Assembly (NCBI GenBank): GCA_020744425.1
Contig: JAGMUV010000001.1
Span: forward strand, 3,906,001 to 3,970,000
Length of the DNA stretch: 64,000 nucleotides
Reading direction: 5' to 3'
DNA from: Dactylonectria macrodidyma
Taxonomy: Eukaryota > Ascomycota > Sordariomycetes > Hypocreales > Nectriaceae
Positions 34,290-45,657 of the stretch are shown here, in pieces (position 1 is the stretch's first letter; each line of letters begins with the position of its first letter). A model generated the notes under the pieces. The model ran no database searches and was not told the origin of the DNA. It saw only the letters and a list, made by a program, of their open reading frames with translations. Position numbers and translations under genes: made by a program.

Positions 34290-34850
34290 ACCCGAGCAGT
34301 AAGTTCTGATGGAGATAGTAGATCTTGCTTAGCTGGTTCAGACGCAACTCGCTGTGGTGGAATCACGGGTCGATGTGCGGGTAGATGAGCTCCGTATCCA
34401 GCTGCTCAACAAAGATCCTCCACCCAGGCCACGATATTTCCGGCGGGAACATGCGATTCTCTTTGGCGTTGCGGAAGTCACTCTCGTGGGATATCAGCGC
34501 GGCGTAGAACAGGAAGCCGAGAACACGTTGCCGAATGCCTCACCCACGCTCCTGGGTGCATCCTTAGGTGTCGTCCTTATTGCTAGAGCAGCCGCAGTCC
34601 CATCCGCAAGAGAGATATTTTGTCCAGAGCTGAGGTTTAAGCAAGAAGCGCAGGATGGGCTTGACGACCAGCAGCAGCCATGTCACCGGACTCTATGCGG
34701 CACGACGCGGGCAAGAGCGACAGGAGCTGGTCGTGGTCGTGTCGCGACGCGTCGGCGCCGTGCTCGTTCTCACGCTCGAGGACCCAGAGGATGGGGGACT
34801 CTGTTCGCAGATTGTTAGCTTGGACGGATCAGCGACGGAGAGCACGGGCG
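34290..34850 (-). pseudogene. Fragmented DUF6601-like fungal membrane protein
   Basis: On the minus strand, pieces in different frames align in order with a fungal multipass family I know as DUF6601. ALISHESDFRNAKENRMFPPEISWPGW is followed by IFVEQLDTELIYPHIDP, a stop, and then a copy of the family's RLNKIY-type segment (LNQLSKIYYLH). Upstream, a LLLVVKPILRFLLKP hydrophobic stretch lies in another frame. At least two frameshifts and two stops break it. The plus-strand 154-codon open frame over the same bases is a shadow. Confidence 0.5.
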
Positions 34851-34929
34851 GCGAATGCCCGGCATGGCGGCATTCCGGTTTCGCCTCCGTCTTGAGAATT
34901 GCCAGCCATCTCCAGGGTGCCGAGAAGTG

Positions 34930-35627
34930 GTCACTGAATTGACACGACCAGAGGCTGCTGTCTGCGATGGATTGGACTCGATACGTTCAGAAAAATGACA
35001 CGACGCAACCACTCGACCTATTGTTCAACCAGATCACATGTGGCGCGATACGCGCTGGCAAAGGTCCTTAGTCCATGAGCTAGCAGTGAAGCGTGATTGG
35101 TGAAGCGCGTGTGATTCTGCTGTGATGTGGCGCATGAGACGATGTCTATTGGGCGAGAGGTGCTCATTCAACTGCAAGTACACGCGCTCGCGCGGTTAAG
35201 GAGGGGGTGGCTTCGCCGCTGATCACCATTCCAGACCGACCCCTCTCGGCCTAACTCTGCCTAATAGCTTTGTCGTCTGAGCAATGGCCATATTCTCGTG
35301 TCTTTTTCATAATCTTTGTGCCTCTCGGAGTTTACTCTCCATTATTGAACCTTGCTCCGGACCCTGAAATTCCACTGAACCCCGTGATTGGAGACATAAG
35401 TTGCGCTATCCCCTTGGTCCTGGTGCTGGCGATTGTAGCCGTCTGCTAATTCGAACAATTGCCTGCCGCCAGATCCAACTCTTCTGCTCCTTGACCAAGT
35501 TGAGACGAGCGATCTGCCTGGAAACCTCTGCGACGGAACAGACGTGAGCCAATTGATGGAGGGACACTAATTGTCCTCATTAGTGCCCCGCGTCCTAGCC
35601 TGCATCTGCATCCATCCGCGAGCGATC
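34930..35627. promoter_or_regulatory. Upstream region of the NLR gene
   Basis: About 700 bp without a gene. It should contain the NLR promoter, but I recognise no specific regulatory motif. A TTG-initiated in-frame extension from 35571 is not needed, since the ATG at 35628 starts the conserved family N-terminus. Confidence 0.4.
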
Positions 35628-38600
35628 ATGTCGAATCCTAACGACTACACAGTTGGCTGGATCTGCGCCATAAGGACGGAATATGTTGCCGCACAAGAAT
35701 TTCTCGACGATGAACACGAAGGACCGGAGTTTGTGTCACCAAACGATACCAACGACTATACATTGGGTAGACTTGGGGAACATAACGTCGTCATCGCAGT
35801 GTTGCCCGATGGTGAATACGGAACGTCTTCCGCGGCCAGTGTAGCGACGAACATGCTGCACAGCTTTCCCAATGTTAGAATAGGTGTAATGGTCGGCATT
35901 GGCGGCGGTGCACCAAGTGCGAAGCATGACATTCGTCTGGGCGACATTGTGGTCAGCGCACCTCGTGACGGCGAGGGCGGGGTGTTCCAGTACGACTTTG
36001 GCAAGACGATACAGGATCAGGCCTTTCAACACACGGGATTTTTAAACCAGCCCCCGGTAACTCTGCGAACTGCGTTGGGGGGAATCCGGGCCAGGTACGA
36101 GAGGAAGGGGCATCAGCTTGAAGAGGCTATCAACGACGTTCTTCAGAGGAACCCGAGGCTACGCCGACAGGGATACGAGCGGCCGCAGCCAGGTGCTGAT
36201 AGGCTATTTAAATCCGAGGTCCCTCACGACTCGAGAGGCTGCGTAGCATTCTGTGCTAATGAACCGTCGAATTTGGTACCGCGGCACGAACGGACGGAAC
36301 ATGAGGATAATCCGGCAATTCACTATGGCCTGATCGCTTCAGCAAACCAGTTGATGAAGGACGCTTTAGCTCGGGATAGGCTTGCAAAGGAGAAGGACGT
36401 TCTGTGTTTTGAAATGGAAGCAGCAGGGCTGATGAATCACTTTCCGTGTCTTATTATTCGCGGTATATGCGACTACTCGGACTCGCACAAAAATAAGGAG
36501 TGGCAAGGATATGCAGCAATGGCGGCAGCTGCATACACGAAAGATCTTCTCTGTCGAATAGCTCCAAATAGGGTTGAGGCTGAAAAGAAGATAAGTGATA
36601 TTCTATATGCTCAGTCCAAGGTTTTATCTGGTCAGTCCAAGGGTATCAGAATCATCTATTAATGCGTATTAACCCTGTGTGCAGGCATCCACGAATTTGC
36701 AGAAGAGCACCTGGACGTTGCAAAACGGCACCATGAGGTTGCAGAAGAGAACCGCGACCTTACAAAGGAGCAGCTCCAGGCCCAGAAAGACCTCGCCAAG
36801 GAGAGACTGTCCAAAGACGAACAAACAGAAGAACAAAAGTGTCACCAGCTGTTCCGCCTCACAACTGACAGCAGCGACGCCACGTACGAGTGGTACAAGG
36901 ATCGCGTGGAAGACCGAGTGGAAGGTACCTGCCAGTGGTTCCTCAAACATGACAATTTCCAGAAATGGTTGAAACAGGACTCAGGGCCACTGCTGGTCTC
37001 AGCGGATCCTGGGTGTGGAAAGTCGGTCTTGGCCAAGCATCTGATCGACCATGTCTTGCCACGATCGGCGACCATCTGTTACTTCTTCTTCAAGGACCAG
37101 GACCAGAACACGGTCCGCCAGGCACTTTGCGCTCTACTCCACCAACTCTTCTCTCAAAAGCTGTCCCTGATTGGCCATGCTATGGAGGAATTCCGTAAAG
37201 ATGGGAAAGGTCTGATCAACTCAACAAAGACGCTCTGGACTGTGCTTGGAAAAGCTGTGCAAGATCCCCAAGCCGGGCCTGTAATCTTGGTTCTAGACGC
37301 CCTGGACGAATGTGCCGAGCGAGATTTTGAGAACCTGGTGCAGAATGTGGAAAGCCAATTCCGCAGCAGCCAGTTGGGCTATCGCCAGATGAAGTATCTC
37401 CTAACAAGCCGCCCGTACGAGCAGATCGTGTCCAAGTTCTGGCGCCTGTTAGATGCCTTTCCACATATTCGTATACCGGGAGAGGAAGAGTCCGCAACTA
37501 TCAGTCAAGAAGTCAGCCATGTCATCATATACCGAGCCGACCAGCTAGCGAAAGAGAAGGGGCTCTCGGACCAAGTCAAGGGTCGCCTGATAGATCGATT
37601 GCTCAAAGTTTTGCACCGCACCTACCTCTGGGTGTACCTCGTGTTCGACTACTTGAAAACTAAAGACTTCAAAAAGACGTTAAAAGGGGTTGAATCCGCC
37701 ATTGTAACTCTGCCGGAGACTGTCAACGATGCATATGAACAGATTCTGAGCAAGTCGAAAGAACGATCGTTAGCCCGGAAGGCCTTATGCGTTATCTTAG
37801 CAGCAAGTCGGCCGCTAACACTCTCGGAAATGAACGTTGCTATGAATATAGACAATACATCACAGTCTATTCACGACCTTGACCTAGAGAAAGAAATGGA
37901 CTTTAAGTTAAGTCTCAGATCTTGGTGTGGATTGTTCGTCTTAACCCATCATGGCAAGATTTATTTCCTTCATCAAACTGCTCGCGAGTTTCTCCTCGCA
38001 GATTTGGCATCGCCTATATCTATTCCGTTAGAGCGATACTGGCATCACTCTATCACTACCCGCCATGCACACACCGTTCTTGCAGACCTCTGCGTGCGCT
38101 ATTTGAACTTCTTTAACTCTGACGTTAGCCTTCTGACAGATGCGAATGTAGAAGCTAGCCACTCTGTCAATAGCCACGCCTTCTTAGATTACTCAGCCAA
38201 AACTTGGGGCGCTCACTTCCGCGAGGCCGGTGTTATTAATGATGATGCCCTTATACCTTCCGCTCTGAGGATTTGTGATCCGGATTCGAAGAGCTACTTA
38301 GCATGGTTTAGAATCTATTGGAAGACTACAGGTATGGAGACTACTGAGTATGTTACGGATCTTATGATAGCGTCATACTGTGGCCATCGTGCCACCGCCA
38401 AGCTGCTTCTCGAAAAGGGCGCCGAGGTCGAGGCTAAGGATAAGTATTATAGTAGGACGCCGCTATGGTGGGCCGCCGGGAACGGGCACGAGGCCGTCGT
38501 CAAGCTGCTGCTCGACAAGGGTGCCGAGGTCGAGGCTACGGATAAGTATGGTCAGACGCCGCTTTCGCAGGCCGCCCAGAGAGGCCACAAGGCCGTCGTC

Positions 38601-39218
38601 AAGCTGCTGCTCGATAAGAGCGCCGACGTCGAGGCTACGGATAAGTATGGTCAGACGCCGCTTTCGCAGGCCGCCCAGAGAGGCCACGAGGCCGTCGTCA
38701 AGCTGCTGCTCGATAAGGGCGCTGACGTCGAGGCCAAGGACAAGGAGGATGGTCGGACGCCGCTTTCGCAGGCCGCCGGGAGCGGCCACGAGGCCGTCGT
38801 CAAGCTACTGCTCGATAAGGGCGCCGACGTCGAGGCTAAGGATAATAATGGTCAGACGCTGCTACGGCGGGCCGCTGGGAACGGCCTCGTGGCCGTCGTC
38901 AAGCTGCTGCTTAATAAGGGTGCCGAAGTCAACTCGAAGGATAGGTATTATAGTGAGACGCCGCTTTCGCAGGCCGCCCAGAGAGGCCACAAGGCCGTCG
39001 TCAAGCTGCTGCTCGATAAGAGCGCCGACGTCGAGGCTACGGATAAGTATGGTCAGACGCCGCTTTCGCAGGCCGCCCAGAGAGGCCACGAGGCCGTCGT
39101 CAAGCTGCTGCTCGATAAGGGCGCCGAGGTCGAGGCCAAAGACAAGTATTATGGTCAGACGCCGCTGTCGCTGGCCGCCGGGAACGTGACCGTGGCCGTC
39201 TTCAAGCTGCTGAGATAA
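35628..39218 (+). CDS. NLR-type protein: nucleoside phosphorylase-like domain, NACHT, ankyrin repeats (1,182 residues)
   Basis: Exon 1 (35628-36642) and exon 2 (36685-39218) are joined across a 42-bp intron (GTATCA..ATTAAC..GCAG). Residues 1-~320 form a PNP_UDP-type nucleoside phosphorylase domain ([27 protein letters not shown]). Residues ~340-400 are charged and heptad-like. NACHT starts near residue 413, with a Walker A GCGKS at about 448-452 and Walker [11 protein letters not shown] at about 540. A winged-helix-like stretch follows, and nine or so 33-residue ankyrin repeats fill ~900-1182. This is the standard fungal NLR architecture: the repeats sense, NACHT oligomerises, and the N-terminal domain executes. 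Such proteins act in non-self recognition and regulated cell death. No frameshift or stop is seen. Two-repeat blocks are nearly identical in DNA. Confidence 0.93.
38390..39210 (+). repeat. 99-bp ankyrin-coding tandem repeats of very high identity
   Basis: The C-terminal ankyrin units are about 99 bp each and share long identical runs. The block from ~38557 to ~38725 (two units, ending in the DKGAD unit) recurs almost base for base at ~38957-39125. Such recent internal homogenisation is known from fungal NLRs whose repeats diversify by unequal exchange. Confidence 0.85.
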
Positions 39219-41367
39219 CACGTTAACCACCACCCCGCCCACCTCCTGCTCTCCGCCCACCTCCTGTCCCCCGCCCTCGATTATATACCTCGGAAGTGGT
39301 AAATCAATGCTAGATAAATGGAAGAATTTTTATTAGTTAACGTTTCTCGAATGCTGGAACTACTCTGTTGGATTCTAGTGACAGCCTCCGATTCTAAATT
39401 GATTGATGCTCACGACTACTGTGTGTGAGGAATCGGAAGGCGCCCTGCCCCGCATCGCACATGTCAGCTGAGCTGCTCTGATATATCGAATGCGCTGCAG
39501 TAGTAATGGATTGTTTCTCTAGGTAGGAAATCGACGCTAAAACTACAGGCAACATAATATTACGAGGAGATATGCGCATACTGCTATAACTGACGAGGCA
39601 CGCTATGATCCAGAGAATGTCTTCCACAAGAAACATCCCTCGTTCCCAAGCCCGCAGCAGCAAATTACTAGGAAGTTTTGCCCTAGCTTTGTCTTGATCG
39701 GCGAACTAGGCCCTTACATTTCTGTCACAACAGATTAGTCCGGTTAGATGGAGGCCTGGCTTTCCTTCTGGTCAGGAAATCGCCTTTGCGCAGCAGCAGG
39801 CCCTTAACTAGGGTATGTTTTGGTTGTTATTGGGGTTGTCTCTTTCTCAAGAGGCCAAGGTATCACTGAACAGGTAGAAAGAGGGGCCCCTAGCCACATG
39901 TTTAGATAGTTGAAAATTAAGAGCTTCTTATGACCTCAATTTCCCATTGTTATATTTGACATTAATCAATATTCAAATCGAATAACCTTCTCCTCAGATA
40001 CAAGATAAAGTGAACATGGTACATAGGCCACTAGGGATCTATTCCAAACGTACAATCAACCCCTTTCGGCGTCTTCATGTATCAGCTTCATCTATTGTCA
40101 TGGTTCAGTTATCACTAGTTTTCATGTCAGCTATACATATGTAAATTTGCGCATACTAAACAGTGAATAAGCCTACCCAGTTAGAACCCTACCATCACCT
40201 CAGTATTGATTAAATTGCTGATTTGGTAATGAATGAATGAATGTGAAGCTGCTACCCCGTAAAGGTCCAGAGTGGCCCATCACCGGCGGCTTGGAGATGG
40301 ATCCCTGGAACATCTCCCCGAGTAAGCTATCACCCTTCGGCGTACGCAAAGCTCGCTTGATTGAATACTATTGAAAAAATGTTCGTAAGCTATTCGTATA
40401 CGAGGGGAAGTAAAGGGAGATTTTTCAGGATTGAGAATCAGCATCGATTGACTCTTTCTCTTGGCACCTGTACTTGCAGTATGTTTTACTTACCCGAGGT
40501 AGCGTAGTCTGGGGAGTTAACTGACTTCATACAACATCCGCCAATGCAGCTTTTCGAATCAGGCTCTCATCTCGCCGTAGATATGTATATATGGTCTGCT
40601 ATACAGGGAGAAATCTGCAGCCAGCTTACATCCCTTCCAAAACCACCAACACAGGATTCAGGATCTGGTTATGGCCCAGTAGGGCTTCTTTTTGAAATGC
40701 ATTTCGCACCCGCCTGGCGCAAACCACGGCCCAGTCGGCCTTGACCGCCGGGTAATAGCAGTAAAAGGAGGCTACGGGCACGGTAATCAACGAAGGGATG
40801 TGAGCAAAGTGATGGTGCGATTCATAGCTAAAAATACTGTTGAGACTTCTATCACAGGCTAATTCAGGTGGAGGATAAATCACCCTTAATTTGACATATT
40901 TGAAGTAGCTAGATTCCCCTCTGGTGACCTTAACGGAGGTTTCCACGGCAGGTTGGATAGGACGGGACAGGCTGCCTTAACGAAACGAAACCTAATTTGC
41001 GTTTCGAGTACTATAGCAAACTTGTCACATTTCGGGATATCGGATTTGCAGCTATGACAACAGTCAAGCTTTCTGCCCTTCATCATAAGGTTCCACAGCC
41101 ACTTTCCTCGTCACAGGCCTCGTCATCAGCTTCGTCACAAGCTATGATCAGGAGGATAGCTAGATAAAGTCAAATAGTCCGTAGCATCCGGACCCTCTTG
41201 GCTGTACGAGGTCATCATCAGTCTCTTCATCTATAAGACTGACCCAAAGACCCTCATTAGATAGGAAGAATAGCAAGAGCTTCTCACACACATGGTTACT
41301 TCCATCTCCTAGATGCAACAAAACTCAAGCTTCCATTGCCATATTGCGTAAGTGGGTGCAACATATA
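39219..41367. other. Gene-poor region downstream of the NLR
   Basis: About 2.1 kb with no gene I can support. An approximate CCGCCCACCTCCTG repeat occurs twice at 39234-39268. Minus-strand open frames at 39394-39663 (89 codons) and 40626-40946 (106 codons) have no recognisable family; the second, ending AFQKEALLGHNQILNPVLVVLEGM, looks the more protein-like and might be a relic. Confidence 0.4.
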
Positions 41368-42699
41368 TTAAAACCCTGGGAAGGGATATGGTTCTTCTGC
41401 TGGCCTCCTCTCTGTTCCTCCATCATTCTTCAAACCTCCTAAGAAGCTGGTGTTTAGTGTATGCAGCTCTGGGTCCGCCCTAATCGCAGACGTTTGGGCA
41501 ATAACATCTTCTAGATCTTGCTGAGCGTCGAAGTACTTGCCCTTGAGCGCCTCCTTCGCAATGCCAGTAGCTAAGGCAACAGATACCATGCCACTTAGGT
41601 AGGGAGAGTCCTTAAAGTCTTTCAAGCTATCGAGAAGCATCTCCCCCACGTGAGGGTACTCAACGAAGAATTCAGCCAGACTTTCTACTCCTTAGGTTAG
41701 TAGAGGCTCCTCAAGGGCACCATAGGAAGAACGCAAAAGCAAAGATGAGAAATAAGGGTGCCATACCGGGCGATGTAAGATTCGAGGGAACAGCTCCAGG
41801 ATGAAGCGCGTATATGTGAATATCGTGTTGTCCGGCCAAGTCTAGCTCCCGCTGCCAGCAGCTCGTCATCCTGATCAAGGCGGCCTTGTCTGTGCAGTAG
41901 ATTGTGTTGAACGGAATGTCGGACGTTCCACCGCGTGAGGCCACGTTGATGACGCAGCCTCGTTGTCTTTTCATGAAGCTCGGCATCACCAGCCGCGTCA
42001 GGTAGAATGGGCCCAGCAGGTTGACGCCCAGCCCATCAAGCATGCTTTCGGGGGGGTGAGAGTGCAGCTAGAGGGCCGCGACCGGTTAGCCAAAGTTCCA
42101 TATCTCGTACATGTCTCTGTCAAGTTAGGGCTTGGAACCAGTCGGCATACCGGTCCTAAGTGGTCCACTCCTGCGTTGTTGACGAGCACGTCGATGCTGC
42201 CGATACTCCTTTCAGTCTGTCGTAAGACAATTATTAACATTGACCGTCAATTATACTTGGAAAAGGGCGCGGCATAAGGAGGAGAGTTGGGGAGTATTTA
42301 GGCTGTACTATGTATAGAGCGTACCTTTTCTACGAGTTCCCGGCAGCTGGCCAACTCAGAGATGTTGCACTGGATGAATGTGACGCTGGTCGCTCCCAAG
42401 CCTAAACACCGCTCTTTGAACCCAGCCGGGGCCGGAGTACGGTTGTACACGAGGACTAGCTTCGCGCCAGCAACAAGAAAACACTCTGCCATAGCTCGAC
42501 CGATAGTTCCCGCGGAGCCTAGCATGAAAGCGTCAAAGTCAGCTCGGCAAACATTACGTGGTTCCGATGGCAGCCCGAGCGAGGAGCTGTTTTACTTACC
42601 TGTGATCAACGCGACTTTGTCCCCCAACGAGCCCTTAAACTTGGCGGGCTGAATAAAAGAGTAAATTTCATTGTGTAGCCGAGGGCTGTATTAAGTCAT
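41368..42699 (-). pseudogene. Short-chain dehydrogenase/reductase gene with a stop at codon 3
   Basis: Five exons (42699-42600, 42518-42325, 42216-42151, 42067-41767, 41687-41368) join in phase and encode 326 codons of a classical SDR. The Rossmann motif TGSAGTIG is split by intron 1, and the structural NNAG motif (VLVNNAG), the VINVAS strand-5 serine and the catalytic pair YCTDK (Y-x3-K) are all present. The only defect is near the start: the ATG at 42699 is followed by ACT and then TAA (42693-42691) before YSPRLHNEIY, the usual N-terminus of this subfamily, so CAA-to-TAA is the simple explanation. An ATG further in would lose the Rossmann start. It may be a very recent pseudogene or may use another start. 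Substrate unknown. Confidence 0.8.
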
Positions 42700-43007
42700 G
42701 GTAGGAGTATGGACGTCTGGTGTAGCGTGGTAGATTTGGCTGGCTGTTTGGTTGTCTTGGACTAGTTTTACGGTCCCTTGTTTGCAAGGCCACGTGTTGA
42801 GTTCCAGCTCATTCTATCTCCAGAATGGGTGCTTCCTCCTTCATATGCATTCTGAGTAGCTGCCGATACCTCCTTTAATCCAAGAAGGTAGCCAGGCACC
42901 ATCCGCAGACCGTGGGGCGTACCCCATGTTTCCGCAGTCCGGAGATCCCCTCCCCCCCCAGGTTATCGTGTTCGTTCCGCACACTTCCCTCCATGGAGCA
43001 TCGGTGG

Positions 43008-43086
43008 TGGTGTGGATCCGACCGTACAATCCGGGTTTAGCCACCGTCCCGATTTACACCTAATTTGTAAGGCAACAGCCGACATC
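43008..43086 (-). repeat. 79-bp repeat, inverted copy of 29880-29958
   Basis: This is the partner of the repeat at 29880 with three mismatches. The pair faces outward in the geometry of terminal inverted repeats 13.2 kb apart, but the flanks (GTCCCCATA on the left, GCTGATCAT on the right) do not form a target duplication. Confidence 0.75.
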
Positions 43087-43344
43087 GCTGATCATAAAGC
43101 CGACCGCGGCGTCTCCCCTTTTCTAGCTAGTCAGATTAATTATAACATACAATTCCTATGCATCCTGCTGCGGCTAGCTTTCAATAGTAACACTGTAAAG
43201 GGATGGTGACGGCAGGGTTGATGACTCCCCGGCGCTAATGCACCGTCATCAGGCACCGTTCTGGCGTAGCATGCCCATCGCAAGTGGCTGGCAAAATCTT
43301 GGACGACTTCCATTAGCACGTGGAGGCCGGCTGAGGCTCTCTAC

Positions 43345-43850
43345 CTGGGGTGTCGCCAGCCAGGGGTGTCACCTGGGGTGTCAGCCAAGAGCCAGTGGCT
43401 GAGCAACATGACAGCATCGCTGAGAGTGGACTGCTGACAGTGCAGATTGGTTCCGGCCAACTGGGCACTGACCATGAGCCGGTTGATTCTCGGCTGTGGA
43501 GGAGAGCGCTTTAACTCTTGAGCAACGCTGTCCGTCACTGTCAGCTGCCCCAGGTGAGCGAAAGAACAGTGGCAGCTGCTGACAAACCTGAGTCCATGTG
43601 AATCGCCGTTTAGCAACCGGCAATTAAGTCTTGATGTAAAATCAAAACGCGCTAGCAAGCTATGGGGTAGCTGGCAATTAAAACCTAAGTAACTGGCAAT
43701 TAACAGTTCTTTAGTTATAGGATGTAAGGAGAATCTGAAAACTGGTAAGTATGCCTGGAGGAACTTGTGCCTGGAGGAACTTGTTCCGGAAGGTTCCTTT
43801 TCCGCTCCTTTACCTGACACAAAAAGCACGGACCATGCCTGGAGGAACTA
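43345..43850. repeat. Short repeats at the broken Helitron margin
   Basis: ACCTGGGGTGTC occurs twice with an intervening AGGGGTGTC (43343-43382). TGCCTGGAGGAACTTG occurs in tandem at 43752-43767 and 43768-43783, with a third partial copy at 43836-43849 exactly where the Helitron coding match ends. The open frames across this part on the minus strand are not recognisable. Confidence 0.5.
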
Positions 43851-44480
43851 CGAAGTAAACGCTCTAGCGGCCTGGTCGTCCCGTCCCCTATGCGCCGCAA
43901 GCTTCAGCTTCACCGAGTTGTTGATGTCATTAGGATTTAGTGTAAACCAGATGGCTGTGAGGCTGAATGCCACTATCATCGACCAGATCTTCTTCCGCAT
44001 AGATAGGCGGCTCTCGTTTGATAACCTTAAAGGATGGCGGTTACCGTAGAGCGAGAGCTCCTTCATAAGTGCAATAACGTCTTCGTCTGTGGTCTTTCCT
44101 GTCTCGAACATCTCCTTTTGCGCTTCGCGCAAGCGCTGGGGCGTCAGCCTCTGGTGTATTCCCTCGACGCCCCGAAAAGCCGACCGCTTCAGGCGGCCCT
44201 GGGCAATCCGCCGGTTCCGGAACTTACCATCATGTTGAAGACAAGGAAGGAAAAGGTAGGGTGTTGGGCGCAATGCCCGCCGTGCCGCTGCAGAACGACT
44301 TTGGCCCAAGACTCCAGGGTCATATCTCGTAGCAGGGGATTCGCTGGATCTTCCACCTCGTTCCGGTCCGCCACTCGTGGTCCGCCACGGCCATAAGGGA
44401 AGCAACTATATAGATAGATAAATAAGTGACTGCCTGCGGAAGAAGCCGACAACAGACAAAATTCGAGCACGGCCAATACA
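43846..44480 (-). pseudogene. Helitron helicase-like (Rep-associated) domain fragment
   Basis: Two minus-strand frames together give a fungal Helitron replication protein segment. DPANPLLRDMTLESWAKVVL leads into HPTFSFLVFNMM in one frame. In another frame RIAQGRLKRSAF is followed by QRLTPQRLREAQKEMFETGK and then MIVAFSLTAIWFTLNPNDIN. This is the helitron_like_N domain. A frameshift near 44230 separates the parts, the HUH nuclease and helicase cores are not present, and the match stops at 43846 inside a tandem repeat. The element is a truncated, inactive fragment. It abuts the PiggyBac fragment at about 44480. Confidence 0.78.
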
Positions 44481-44483
44481 GCG

Positions 44484-45041
44484 TTTTTTTGGTGACAGCC
44501 AAGTGAAAGAGGTTTCTATCCCGTCTATCGCTGCTACCTACAACCTCGAGATGAACGGTGTGAACCGCGGTGACCAACTGCGAGCTTCCTGGGCCTTCAA
44601 CCGCCGTGTGCGTAGGGGGGTTGGAAAGCCCTAGCTTGGGACTTTCTGCTAGAAATAGCTCTTGTGAATAGCTTCATTTTACAGAAAAGAGGCCAGCCAC
44701 AATGGAAGCGGAAGGACACTCAAGAAGAGTGGCGGCAGCAGCTTGTCTTCAGCCTTATTGAGACCTATGCCTCAGAGACGGAATCCAGGCAGAGGCTTCG
44801 AACGGGAGACGAATTTACGCCTATTACACAGCATAATCTAGTCCGCAAAGGGAAGTCGGAATGCCTAGCCTGTCAGGGCTGTCAAATAGGTCGGACTCGC
44901 CGGCGCAAAAGGAGGGCTCCGTTGTCTGCTGTAAGTGGTAACAGCCGGAGGGCGCCGCAGTCACGATGGCGTTGTCAGGAGTGTAATGTAGCTTTATGTA
45001 GATCAGGGAATTGTTGGGACCTCTGGCACCCGCCAGAATAG
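44484..45041 (+). pseudogene. PiggyBac-type transposase, C-terminal fragment
   Basis: The plus strand reads GDSQVKEVSIPSIAATYNLE then MNGVNRGDQLRASWAFNRR, the DDE_Tnp_1_7 segment with its catalytic Asp in GDQ. After a frameshift near 44628 it continues AWDFLLEIALVNSFIL to the end. The C-terminal cysteine-rich zinc-ribbon-like tail is complete (CLACQGC ... CQECNVALC ... CWDLWH), with a stop at 45041. The first ~300 residues, with the other catalytic Asp residues, are missing. The gene begins exactly where the Helitron fragment ends on the other strand, so one probably broke the other. Confidence 0.8.
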
Positions 45042-45596
45042 GTGGGAAACGATGTACCTTTGATTTGCTGTCTTCTAGTTGGCTAGACCCCCCTGTCACA
45101 GCCAAAGTGGAGGCTTACCGCAGTTAATGGGATATGTCGACATGCGCATTAGAAAGGGACATCTATTGTAAGTAATTACGGCCCAATTCATGTCCAAGAC
45201 GCGAGACCTGAGCAAGAGATATGCTCTTATTCGCAACCTCAAAAGGGCCAAAGGAGTCACATTGGAACAAGCAACTGGAACCACGTGCCCCCTGACCATG
45301 ACCGAGAGACTGTCACTTCCGCAGTCAAGTTCCTTGGTCTAGAGGAACAGGAAAGCCGCGCAGCTCGCGACATGTTGACCTTAGAAGGTGACGGCTTAGA
45401 AGTCATAGCTAAAGACTGTATTGAAGTCAGTCAGGGCGAATTTACAGTGCCAAAAGGCGAGTCAGATTGAATTGTCAGTAAATGCATGATTTCCCCTCCG
45501 TCAGAATTATCGAGGTTACCTTCATAATGAAGTGACCTCGCAGTCCTAACAAATTGGCAGTGCTCAGAGATACTGTTTTTTTCCCCATCAAGGGCC
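45042..45596. other. Region without a firm gene
   Basis: An open frame at 45285-45470 (plus), starting MPPDHDRETVTSAVKFLGLE, is charged and protein-like and may be part of a gene that extends upstream through 45100-45285 in another frame. I do not recognise it. The rest is featureless. Confidence 0.35.
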
Positions 45597-45624
45597 CCCC
45601 GTGGGAGCGTCCGCTCCCACGGGG
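45597..45624. repeat. Perfect 13-bp-stem hairpin
   Basis: CCCCGTGGGAGCG, a two-base TC spacer and the exact complement form a very GC-rich hairpin, 34 bp beyond the stop codon of the epoxide hydrolase gene. It could be a 3' end structure of that transcript, or a hairpin from the 3' end of a Helitron-type element, but no CTRRT follows. Confidence 0.7.
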
Positions 45625-45657
45625 TAGCCAAAATACAGGTCCCCACAAGTAGCAGCA

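Noticed and set aside
34354..34818. 154-codon plus-strand open frame
   Set aside because: It lies antisense to the DUF6601-like relic and has a late Arg-rich tail typical of a shadow frame.
38380..39189. 269-codon plus-strand and 108/132-codon minus-strand open frames over the ankyrin repeats
   Set aside because: They are out-of-frame shadows of highly regular 99-bp repeats; their Arg/Ser- and Leu-rich periodic translation is a by-product of the ankyrin codons.
29880..43086. Calling the 13.2-kb block a gene-carrying transposon as an annotated feature
   Set aside because: The inverted 79-bp copies lack a target duplication and may be two unrelated insertions of one family; kept only as a finding.
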